NCBI GenBank assembly: GCA_030598065.1
Contig: JAUVQR010000122.1
Coordinates: 1-5,348 of the forward strand
DNA length: 5,348 nucleotides
Direction: 5' to 3'
DNA from: Planctomycetota bacterium
GTDB taxonomy: Bacteria; Planctomycetota; Brocadiia; Brocadiales; Bathyanammoxibiaceae
In this document: in pieces, positions 1 through 5,314 of the stretch
How the letters are laid out: the number at the start of each line of letters is the position of its first letter
How positions within the stretch are numbered: the first letter of the stretch is position 1
Position numbers and translations under genes: made by a program
Notes under the pieces: model-generated
What the model saw: only the letters and a program-made list of their open reading frames with translations
What the model was told of the DNA's origin: nothing
Databases searched by the model: none

Positions 1-38
1 ACCTCGAAGAAGGCCTTGCCTTTCCCGCCCTTCGCCAT
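1..38 (-). CDS. 5' end of a leftward gene, product unknown (partial)
   Basis: Reading leftward from position 38 gives ATG followed by 11 more sense codons, MAKGGKGKAFFE, and then the window ends, so only the N-terminus is seen. The call rests mainly on the Shine-Dalgarno AAGGAG (46-51), seven bases before the ATG, and on a good leftward promoter further upstream (125-152). The visible peptide is a short, basic, glycine/lysine-rich leader running into AFFE. That is too little to assign a family, and no signal peptide or domain can be judged. The gene is divergent from ligA and shares its control region. The chance that it is a real gene is high because three independent signals agree; its function is not known from this window. 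Confidence 0.72.
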   Translation of the reverse strand, partial: MAKGGKGKAFFE

Positions 39-45
39 TCGAGAA

Positions 46-51
46 CTCCTT
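46..51 (-). promoter_or_regulatory. Strong Shine-Dalgarno of the leftward gene
   Basis: The plus strand reads CTCCTT, which is AAGGAG on the minus strand, with a 7-base gap to the ATG at 38. This is near-optimal sequence and spacing and fixes the start of the leftward partial gene. It contrasts with ligA, tldD and tldE on the other strand, none of which has a comparable ribosome-binding site. Confidence 0.8.
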
Positions 52-88
52 ATCTATAACTACTTTGCCACCACCAGTTTATAAGCAT

Positions 89-102
89 AGCATACGTACG
101 CT
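89..102. repeat. 14-bp near-palindrome in the leftward leader (possible operator)
   Basis: AGCATACGTACGCT is an inverted repeat with a single mismatched pair (A92 opposite C99), centred on TACGTA. A perfect CCGCGG palindrome follows at 103-108. Both lie just downstream of the predicted leftward start site (about 118), where a repressor operator or a small leader hairpin could sit; in the leftward RNA the mismatch becomes a U-G wobble. A short near-palindrome like this can arise by chance, and no regulator family is recognised. Confidence 0.25.
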
Positions 103-124
103 CCGCGGCTATACCCTCTACAAA

Positions 125-152
125 TTTATAACAAAATCCGTATCAAAGTCAA
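125..152 (-). promoter_or_regulatory. Predicted sigma-70 promoter for the leftward gene
   Basis: On the minus strand there is a -35 box TTGACT (152-147), a 16-bp spacer and a -10 box TATAAA (130-125). The -10 is preceded by TG at 133-132 with one base between, which is an extended -10. Transcription would start near 118, giving a leader of about 80 nt before the ATG at 38. The match to the bacterial housekeeping consensus is five of six at each box. The -35 lies back-to-back with the -35 of the ligA promoter, seven base pairs away. Confidence 0.65.
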
Positions 153-159
153 GCCTTTA

Positions 160-187
160 TTGACAGTTGCGACAAAAATGATATACT
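160..187 (+). promoter_or_regulatory. Predicted sigma-70 promoter of the ligA-tldD-tldE unit
   Basis: A perfect -35 consensus TTGACA (160-165) is followed by a 16-bp spacer and TATACT (182-187). TG at 179-180 forms an extended TGnTATACT -10. The expected start site is around 194, leaving roughly 53 nt of leader before the ligA ATG at 247. The TTG of the -35 box is also the first codon of the longest open frame of ligA, but a promoter of this quality inside that stretch argues that it is not translated. No other promoter of similar quality was seen between here and tldE, so this one probably drives all three genes. Confidence 0.72.
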
Positions 188-246
188 TTGGAAATCTTCG
201 AATCCCTGCAAAGAATTACCTCCCTTTCCGACGTCGCAACAGTGCC

Positions 247-2274
247 ATGGTCAAAGAAAAAAAAATTCGGCGGGAAATAGAAAACCTACGCGACCGGATA
301 CGCCGTCATGACCGCAAATACTACGTAGACGCCCGGCCTGAGATAACGGACTACGAATACGACCAGCTGATGCGGAAACTCCTTAGACTTGAGAAGGCCC
401 ACCCGCAGTTCATAACCCCGCACTCTCCCACCCAACGTGTGGGCGGAGAACCCCTCGCTGAATTCACCACAATAGACCACCTGAAACCCATGCTCAGCAT
501 AGACAACGTGTACTCCAACGAAGAACTCAAGGAATTTACCGCACGCCTCGGCAGGCTGCTGGGCGATGAGACACTGAGAGACGTAGGCTATGTGACCGAA
601 CTGAAGATAGACGGCGTCGCCGTCAACCTTATGTACGAAATGGGCGTCTTCAAATGGGGCGCCACCAGGGGGGACGGCAATAGAGGAGATGACGTAACCG
701 CAAACCTCAAGACTATAAGGAACATTCCGCTGCAACTCGAGCAACCCGGAGATCGCATCCCTTCGTTGGAGGTGCGGGGTGAGGTATATCTGGAGAATGA
801 GGACTTTCAGGCACTCAACACGGAAAGAGAAGAGACCGGTGAACCGCAGTTCGCAAACCCGCGCAACGCCACCGCCGGTTCGCTGAAACTCCTGAACCCA
901 AGGCTGACCGCAAAGAGGCGGCTCAAGTTCACCGCGCATTCCATAGGACATTACGAAGGCGTTGAAATCAACAGCCATATGGACTGCCTGAACACCTTCA
1001 GGAAACTGGGCATCCCGGTAAGCCCCCACAACAGCCTCTGCCACGGCCTTGAAGAAGTATACACGTACTGCGAGGAGTGGAGGACAAGAAGAACCGGGCT
1101 GCCTTACGAGGCGGATGGAATCGTCATAAAGGTGAACTCCTTCGACCAAAGGAAGATACTGGGAGCGACCAGCAAGGCGCCAAGGTGGATGGTGGCGTAC
1201 AAGTATCCTCCCGAACAGGCCGTAACGCGTGTCCAAAAAATAGCCCTGCAGGTAGGCAAGACGGGCACAATCACGCCGGTAGCCCACCTCGAGCCGGTTC
1301 ACCTGGCGGGTACGACGGTCAGCCGCGCCACCCTGCACAACTTCGACGAGATGGAGAGAAAGGACATACGCGTCAACGATTACGTGGTGGTGCAGAAGGC
1401 CGGCGAGATAATCCCCCAGGTGGTCAAGGTAATAAAAGAGAAACGCACCGGCGAGGCAAAAATCTTTAAACTGCCAAAAACCTGCCCGGAATGCGGGGCA
1501 GAGGTCAGCAGGGGTGAGGAAGAGGTCTATCTGCGGTGCCATAACCCGCTCTGTCCGGCGCAGGCAAAGAGACGTATACAATATTTTGCGAGCAGAAAGG
1601 CCATGGATATCGAGGGGCTGGGGCCCGCGGTAATCGAACAACTGGTGGACAACGGTCTTCTAAAAGACTACGCGGACGTGTACTACCTGAAGCCCGACGA
1701 CATGTCCGGCCTCGAAAGGATGGCCGAAAAATCCTCACAAAACCTGATAGAGGCGATTAACAACAGCAAGTCAAGGGACCTGGACAGGCTCATCTGCGCC
1801 CTCGGCATACAGCACGTAGGCTCCCGCTCGGCGGAAGTGCTGGCCGAACACTTCAGCTCTATAGACGAACTGGCCGGGGCAAGCGCCGAGGCTTTGGAAG
1901 ATATCAAGGAAGTGGGGCCTGTCATGGCCGGAAGCATCGTGAAATTCTTCTCGGACCCGCATACCACGTCCATAATGAAAAAACTCATGGAAGCCGGCGT
2001 GAACACCAGAAGCTTAGGCGCGAAAAAGACCGTGGAAAAGTCCGCAATCGCGGGCCTGGCCTTCGTCGTCACCGGCACGCTGGAAAAATACACTCGCAGC
2101 GAGGCGGAAGATTTGATAAAACGTATGGGAGGAAGGACGTCCTCCAGCGTAAGCAAGAAGACGGATTACCTGCTGGCAGGGGAGGTTCCAGGTTCCAAGC
2201 TTGACAAGGCCAGGAAACTGGGCGTGAAGGTAGTAACTGAGGCAGAGTTTGAGAGACTCATTTCGCCGTCCTGA
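247..2274 (+). CDS. ligA: NAD+-dependent DNA ligase LigA (EC 6.5.1.2)
   Basis: This cytoplasmic enzyme seals 3'-OH/5'-phosphate nicks in DNA during lagging-strand replication and repair, using NAD+ as adenylate donor. From ATG 247 the protein is 675 aa, close to the family's usual length of about 670. Seen in order: domain Ia with the NMN-binding residues Y25, Y26, D35, Y38 and D39 (in PEITDYEYD); the SPTQRVGG segment (60-67); the adenylation domain with catalytic K120 in ELKIDG, TRGDG (140-144), EVRGEVY (175-181), ADGIVIKVN (289-297) and the K319-containing AYKYPP; an OB fold (about 325-405); a Cys4 zinc finger (C413, C416, C431, C436); a helix-hairpin-helix region (about 450-590); and a C-terminal BRCT domain (about 597-672, GLAFVVTGTLEKYTRSEAE). 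No key residue is missing. The longer open frame from TTG 160 adds 29 residues but overlaps the promoter, so ATG 247 is preferred despite having no Shine-Dalgarno. Confidence 0.97.
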   Translation: MVKEKKIRREIENLRDRIRRHDRKYYVDARPEITDYEYDQLMRKLLRLEKAHPQFITPHSPTQRVGGEPLAEFTTIDHLKPMLSIDNVYSNEELKEFTARLGRLLGDETLRDVGYVTELKIDGVAVNLMYEMGVFKWGATRGDGNRGDDVTANLKTIRNIPLQLEQPGDRIPSLEVRGEVYLENEDFQALNTEREETGEPQFANPRNATAGSLKLLNPRLTAKRRLKFTAHSIGHYEGVEINSHMDCLNTFRKLGIPVSPHNSLCHGLEEVYTYCEEWRTRRTGLPYEADGIVIKVNSFDQRKILGATSKAPRWMVAYKYPPEQAVTRVQKIALQVGKTGTITPVAHLEPVHLAGTTVSRATLHNFDEMERKDIRVNDYVVVQKAGEIIPQVVKVIKEKRTGEAKIFKLPKTCPECGAEVSRGEEEVYLRCHNPLCPAQAKRRIQYFASRKAMDIEGLGPAVIEQLVDNGLLKDYADVYYLKPDDMSGLERMAEKSSQNLIEAINNSKSRDLDRLICALGIQHVGSRSAEVLAEHFSSIDELAGASAEALEDIKEVGPVMAGSIVKFFSDPHTTSIMKKLMEAGVNTRSLGAKKTVEKSAIAGLAFVVTGTLEKYTRSEAEDLIKRMGGRTSSSVSKKTDYLLAGEVPGSKLDKARKLGVKVVTEAEFERLISPS

Positions 2275-2322
2275 CGTCTTACCTCCGCAAGGTTTTAAAG
2301 ACCCCGCATCTGTGAGATTGAC

Positions 2323-3684
2323 ATGGAAAAACTGATAAAACGCGCGCTGCAGGCCGCGAAGGCGGACTATCTGGAGATAAGGATACAGGAAGGGAACTCC
2401 ATCGGCATAACATATGTCGGCAGGGAGCTGGAAGGCATCTCGGAGGGCAAGAGCATAGGCGGTTCGGTACGCGCCCTGATAAACGGGGGATGGGGGTTTA
2501 CGTCATTTAATGACGTGGAGAACATAGAGGATTACGCGCAGGCGGCCGTTGAGCAGGCCAGGCTGCTGGGTGGCGGCGACACCACCATGGCACCCGTACA
2601 GCCGACCACCGACCACGTAAGGCCCCAGGTAGGGTCGGACCCAGGAAAAATCTCTCTCGACGAGAAACACGACCTGTGCAAGAAATACAATGACATCATA
2701 CTCTCTTCCAAGAAAATCCAGACCTCAAACGTCCGCTACATGGACGCCCACGGCACAAGCTATTTCGCCAACTCAGACGGCAGCCTGATAGTGCAGGAAG
2801 GCATATTCTGCGGAATAACGGTGCTCGCAATGGCCAAGGACGGCATGAACGTGCAGCGCGCGTGGGAGTCGGAAGGCGACCTCCGGGGATACGACAACGT
2901 CCTCGGCATGGAGGAGAAATGTGAAGAGGTCGCCCGGAAGGCAATTGAACAGTTAGCCGCAAGACCAGTTGATGGAGGCGTTTACACCGTCATAGCGGAC
3001 CCCAAACTCTGCGGCGTCTTCGCGCACGAGGCGTTCGGCCATCTGAGCGAGGGTGATTTCATCTACGAGAACGAACGCATGAAGGAGATAATGCAGATAG
3101 GCAAGCGCTTCGGCCGTGAAGACCTCTCCATAGTGGACGACGGCTCACTGGAAGGAGAGGCGGGATACAACAAGTACGACAGTGAAGGCACGCCGACACG
3201 GAAGACCTATCTGATAAAGGACGGCATCCTGACCAGCCGCCTCCACTCCAGAGAGACGGCAACCAAGATGCACGAAAAGCCCACCGGAAACGCCAGGGCC
3301 ATAAGCTACGCCTACGAGCCTATCGTCAGGATGACCAACACGTACATAGAGCCGAGGGACTGTACGTTTGAGAAGATGCTGGAGGAGACAGAGGACGGCA
3401 TATACTGCGTCGGCTCGGTGGGCGGGATGACCAACACCGAGATGTTCACCTTCAGCGCAGCCGAGGCGTTCCGCATCAGAGGCGGGAAGCTGGCCGAAAG
3501 GCTCCGCGACGTGGTGCTGACCGGCAACGTCTTCCAGACGCTGATGGACATCGACGCCATCGGCAACGACATGTCACTGCACGGCGGGCTGGGAGGCTGC
3601 GGCAAGGGCGGGCAGTCGCCCCTGCGGGTATCTGACGGCGGCCCTCATATAAGGATAAAGAACGTGGTGATAGGCGGAAGGTAG
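2323..3684 (+). CDS. tldD: TldD, metal-dependent protease catalytic subunit
   Basis: This is the catalytic half of the TldD/TldE cytoplasmic protease, which in E. coli trims the leader of microcin B17 and degrades unfolded substrates such as CcdA. The protein is 453 aa, slightly shorter than E. coli TldD (about 481). The metal-binding signature HExxxH is intact as AHEAFGHLSEGD, with H235, E236 and H240. The C-terminal cysteine that acts as third metal ligand in the family is C426 in GGLGGCGKGGQS. Other family landmarks are VDDGSLEG (271-278), TGNARAISYAYEP (321-333), RMTNTY (336-341) and the C-terminal VVIGG. The segment GSVGGMTNTEMFTFSA (364-379) corresponds to the GGGQV...FVFS region of the E. 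coli protein but reads differently. The gene follows ligA by 48 bp with no terminator and precedes tldE by 12 bp. Its ribosome-binding site is weak (GTGAG at 2312-2316). The natural substrate here is unknown. Confidence 0.95.
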   Translation: MEKLIKRALQAAKADYLEIRIQEGNSIGITYVGRELEGISEGKSIGGSVRALINGGWGFTSFNDVENIEDYAQAAVEQARLLGGGDTTMAPVQPTTDHVRPQVGSDPGKISLDEKHDLCKKYNDIILSSKKIQTSNVRYMDAHGTSYFANSDGSLIVQEGIFCGITVLAMAKDGMNVQRAWESEGDLRGYDNVLGMEEKCEEVARKAIEQLAARPVDGGVYTVIADPKLCGVFAHEAFGHLSEGDFIYENERMKEIMQIGKRFGREDLSIVDDGSLEGEAGYNKYDSEGTPTRKTYLIKDGILTSRLHSRETATKMHEKPTGNARAISYAYEPIVRMTNTYIEPRDCTFEKMLEETEDGIYCVGSVGGMTNTEMFTFSAAEAFRIRGGKLAERLRDVVLTGNVFQTLMDIDAIGNDMSLHGGLGGCGKGGQSPLRVSDGGPHIRIKNVVIGGR

Positions 3685-3696
3685 AGACCGTTAAAG

Positions 3697-5013
3697 ATGA
3701 AGACGAAGATAGAAGAGAAAATACTCGAACTCGCCACGAAGAGGGCCGACTCCGTTGAGGTGATATACGAAGACGGCGAATCGAAATCGGTCAGCTTTGA
3801 GAACAATAAGCTCAAATACGTGCACAGCAATTCCGTGCGCGGAGTGGGGCTACGCGTTATAAAAGACGGCAGGATAGGCTTCTCAAGCACTACGGACCTG
3901 AGAAACCCGGAGGAATTCGTAGAGACTGTCCTGCACTCGGCCAAGTTTGGTCAGGAGGTCCAGTTTGAATTCCCGTCACCCAGTGGTCTGACCGACGTAA
4001 AGATATTCGACAAGGCCGTGGTGGACTATCCCACCGAACGCGCGATATCCGAGGGTAAGGAGGCCATAGACAGGTCCGTCGCCGTTTGCAAGGACTACCT
4101 CTGCGGCGTGGATATAGGCAGCACAGTGTGGACCAGGAGGTTGATGAACTCAAACGGGCTGGACGTCTCCAAGGCGTCGACCTCGTTCGGCAGCGGCTAC
4201 AACGTCATGCTGATAAAGGACAAAGGGCTCATATCGATATCCGAGGACGAAAGCTCAAGGCGGGTCACCACCGGCCTGATGGAACAGGTGGAAAAGTCGC
4301 TCGAGAAGATGCGCATGTCGGACAGGGAGGTGCGCGTCAAGTCGGGCCAATACCCCGTCATTTTCGCGGCCAAGACCATGAGCCTGCTGCTGGCCACCTT
4401 TGAGATGGGCTGCAACGGCAAGCTGGTGCAGAAGGGCATCTCGCCGCTGCTGGGAAAGCTGGGTGAGAAGATGATAGACGAGCGGGTAAGCATTTTCGAC
4501 GACGCCACCCTGGACTTTGCCGTGGGCAGCTACCCGTTGGACGGAGAGGGCACAAGGTCAAGCCGCACACCGCTATTCGAAAAGGGGGTGCTCAAGAATT
4601 ACCTGTTTGACCTGCGGACGGCCGGGATGATGTCCACGAAGAGTACCGGCAACGGCAGTCGCGGCTTTTCCTCGCAACCCACGCCGGGCTGTACCAACAT
4701 AATCGTAGAGACGGGCGACATGACACTCGAAGACATGATAAAGGACGTCCGTTACGGCGTGCTGGTGGATCAGGTGCTGGGCGGCGGGCAGTCTAACACG
4801 CTGGCCGGCGAGTTCTCGGTAAACCTTGACCTCGGCTTCCTGATAGAAAACGGGGAACTGGTGGGCAGGGTCAAGGACTGTATGCTAGCCGGCAACGTCT
4901 TTGACGCCTTCAACAACATCATGGCAATCGGCTCAGAGGCGGAGTGGCACGGCTCGGACTATATCCCCCCGTTCTACTTCAAGGGTATGGGAGTGGTGGG
5001 ACAGGAAGGATGA
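3697..5013 (+). CDS. tldE: TldE/PmbA, non-catalytic partner of TldD
   Basis: This is the second subunit of the TldD/TldE heterodimer; it has the same overall fold as TldD but lacks the metal site and is thought to form the substrate channel with it. The 438-aa length matches the family (E. coli PmbA about 450). No HExxxH motif is present: the equivalent stretch reads IFAAKTMSLLLATFEMGCNG (222-241). PmbA-type landmarks are NGKLVQKGISPLLGKLGEK (240-258), the DDATLDF segment (268-274), PLDGEGTRSSRTPLFEKGVL (280-299), STGNGSRGFSS (316-326), LGGGQSNTLAGEFSVNLDLG (361-380) and AGNVFDAFNNI (398-408). The start ATG lies 12 bp after the tldD stop, so the two are probably cotranscribed and made in similar amounts, as expected for complex partners. 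Only a weak ribosome-binding site is seen, so translational coupling to tldD is plausible. The alternative, a second TldD paralogue, is ruled out by the absent catalytic motif. Confidence 0.93.
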   Translation: MKTKIEEKILELATKRADSVEVIYEDGESKSVSFENNKLKYVHSNSVRGVGLRVIKDGRIGFSSTTDLRNPEEFVETVLHSAKFGQEVQFEFPSPSGLTDVKIFDKAVVDYPTERAISEGKEAIDRSVAVCKDYLCGVDIGSTVWTRRLMNSNGLDVSKASTSFGSGYNVMLIKDKGLISISEDESSRRVTTGLMEQVEKSLEKMRMSDREVRVKSGQYPVIFAAKTMSLLLATFEMGCNGKLVQKGISPLLGKLGEKMIDERVSIFDDATLDFAVGSYPLDGEGTRSSRTPLFEKGVLKNYLFDLRTAGMMSTKSTGNGSRGFSSQPTPGCTNIIVETGDMTLEDMIKDVRYGVLVDQVLGGGQSNTLAGEFSVNLDLGFLIENGELVGRVKDCMLAGNVFDAFNNIMAIGSEAEWHGSDYIPPFYFKGMGVVGQEG

Positions 5014-5044
5014 ATTCCTACAACGGAACCCTGCATTACAACCT

Positions 5045-5099
5045 TAGGGACGAGTCTTTAGACCTGTCCCCATCGGACAGACCTGAAGGTCTGTCCCTA
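5045..5099. repeat. Nested inverted-repeat element with TAGGGAC ends
   Basis: The outer ends TAGGGAC (5045-5051) and GTCCCTA (5093-5099) are perfect 7-bp inverted repeats. Inside are two hairpins. The left one (5047-5070) pairs GGGAC with GTCCC and GTCT with AGAC, with a two-pair imperfection between. The right one (5075-5096) pairs GGACAGACC with GGTCTGTCC, a perfect 9-bp stem with loop TGAA. A competing hairpin can form between CTGTCC (5064-5069) and GGACAG (5075-5080). The element can therefore fold in mutually exclusive ways. There is no T-run after it, so it does not look like a simple terminator. It is probably a dispersed palindromic repeat, but copy number cannot be seen from one window. 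Confidence 0.7.
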
Positions 5100-5113
5100 C
5101 GTTTGCGCGGTTT

Positions 5114-5202
5114 TGTCATTGTGAGGGACGCAGTCCCGTGGCAATCTCTGAGATTGCTTCGCTGCCCCTTCGCTACGCTCAGGGCTTCGGCTCGCAATGA
5201 CA
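5114..5202. repeat. MITE/REP-like palindromic element (TGTCATTG...CAATGACA)
   Basis: The ends TGTCATTGTGAG (5114-5125) and CTCGCAATGACA (5191-5202) are 12-bp inverted repeats with one mismatch, which is a G-U pair in RNA. Inside are a hairpin GGGAC-GCA-GTCCC (5125-5137), a hairpin GCAATCT-CTG-AGATTGC (5141-5157) and a looser GCCC/GGGC pairing (5164-5167 with 5182-5185) around TTCGCTACGCTC. From memory, elements with GTCATTGCGAG ends, GCAATCTC/GAGATTGC cores and TTCGCTACGCTC segments are abundant between genes in many environmental bacteria and are often mis-called as small proteins. The element has no transposase of its own, so any mobility would depend on an enzyme elsewhere. No clear target-site duplication was found at its borders. 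Confidence 0.78.
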
Positions 5203-5215
5203 CAAGAAGCGAAGC

Positions 5216-5241
5216 ATGGTACGTCCCGACGCACCATTTTT
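5216..5241 (+). terminator. Candidate intrinsic terminator of the ligA-tldD-tldE operon
   Basis: ATGGT (5216-5220) pairs with ACCAT (5233-5237), then there is one A-C mismatch, then CGT (5222-5224) pairs with ACG (5229-5231) around loop CCCG. The stem is followed directly by TTTTT (5237-5241). This is the first hairpin-plus-T-run downstream of tldE, about 200 bp after its stop codon. The mismatch and the modest GC content of the stem base make it a moderate rather than strong terminator. It could also be another repeat unit adjoining the MITE-like element. Confidence 0.45.
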
Positions 5242-5251
5242 GTTCATATAG

Positions 5252-5277
5252 CGTGAGTGCTCTGCCACCCACGTTTT
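5252..5277 (+). terminator. Second, weaker hairpin with T-run
   Basis: CGTG (5252-5255) pairs with CACG (5270-5273), and GTG (5257-5259) with CAC (5266-5268), with an A-C mismatch between them and a six-base loop CTCTGC. TTTT follows at 5274-5277. It lies just after the first candidate terminator and could back it up. The stem is imperfect and the T-run short, so this is tentative. Confidence 0.33.
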
Positions 5278-5292
5278 AATGCCACCTTGTCT

Positions 5293-5314
5293 GACCGGGG
5301 ACGAAGCCCCGGTC
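5293..5314. repeat. Perfect 8-bp GC-rich hairpin
   Basis: GACCGGGG (5293-5300) and CCCCGGTC (5307-5314) are perfect inverted repeats around the six-base loop ACGAAG. No T-run follows on either strand, so a classic intrinsic terminator is unlikely. Its centre GGGACGAAGCCCCG (5298-5311) matches GGGACGCAGTCCCG (5125-5138) in the MITE-like element at 12 of 14 bases, which suggests they derive from related palindromic modules. Confidence 0.6.

Noticed and set aside
149..211. 20-codon minus-strand mini-ORF from TTG 211 with an AGGGAGGT site upstream (218-225), ending in the leftward -35 box
   Set aside because: The SD-like match is attractive as a leader peptide, but the start is TTG, no leftward promoter is seen upstream of it, and it stops before the leftward gene's own promoter. 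It was judged a chance match.
286..1641. Long 451-codon open frame on the minus strand, antisense to ligA
   Set aside because: It lies wholly inside ligA, has no recognisable domain or ribosome-binding site, and its openness follows from the codon composition of the ligA strand.
1683..2156. 157-codon minus-strand open frame opposite the ligA helix-hairpin-helix/BRCT region
   Set aside because: It is a shadow of a strongly conserved coding region, and its peptide shows no family features.
2291..2304. Near-palindromic GGTTTTAAAGACC in the ligA-tldD gap as a terminator or operator
   Set aside because: The GC stem is only three base pairs with no downstream T-run, which is too weak to break the operon.
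5036..5272. Minus-strand 78-codon frame across the repeat island
   Set aside because: Nearly all of it is translated repeat (SLRAEA...RSNLRDCHGTASLTM type), with no independent coding signal.
4944..5279. Plus-strand 111-codon frame overlapping the tldE 3' end and running through the repeats
   Set aside because: It overlaps tldE out of frame, then translates the MITE-like element. There is no ribosome-binding site. Peptides of this kind are well-known false calls over such repeats.
5045..5314. CRISPR array
   Set aside because: The inverted repeats differ from each other in length and sequence, and there are no regularly spaced identical direct repeats.
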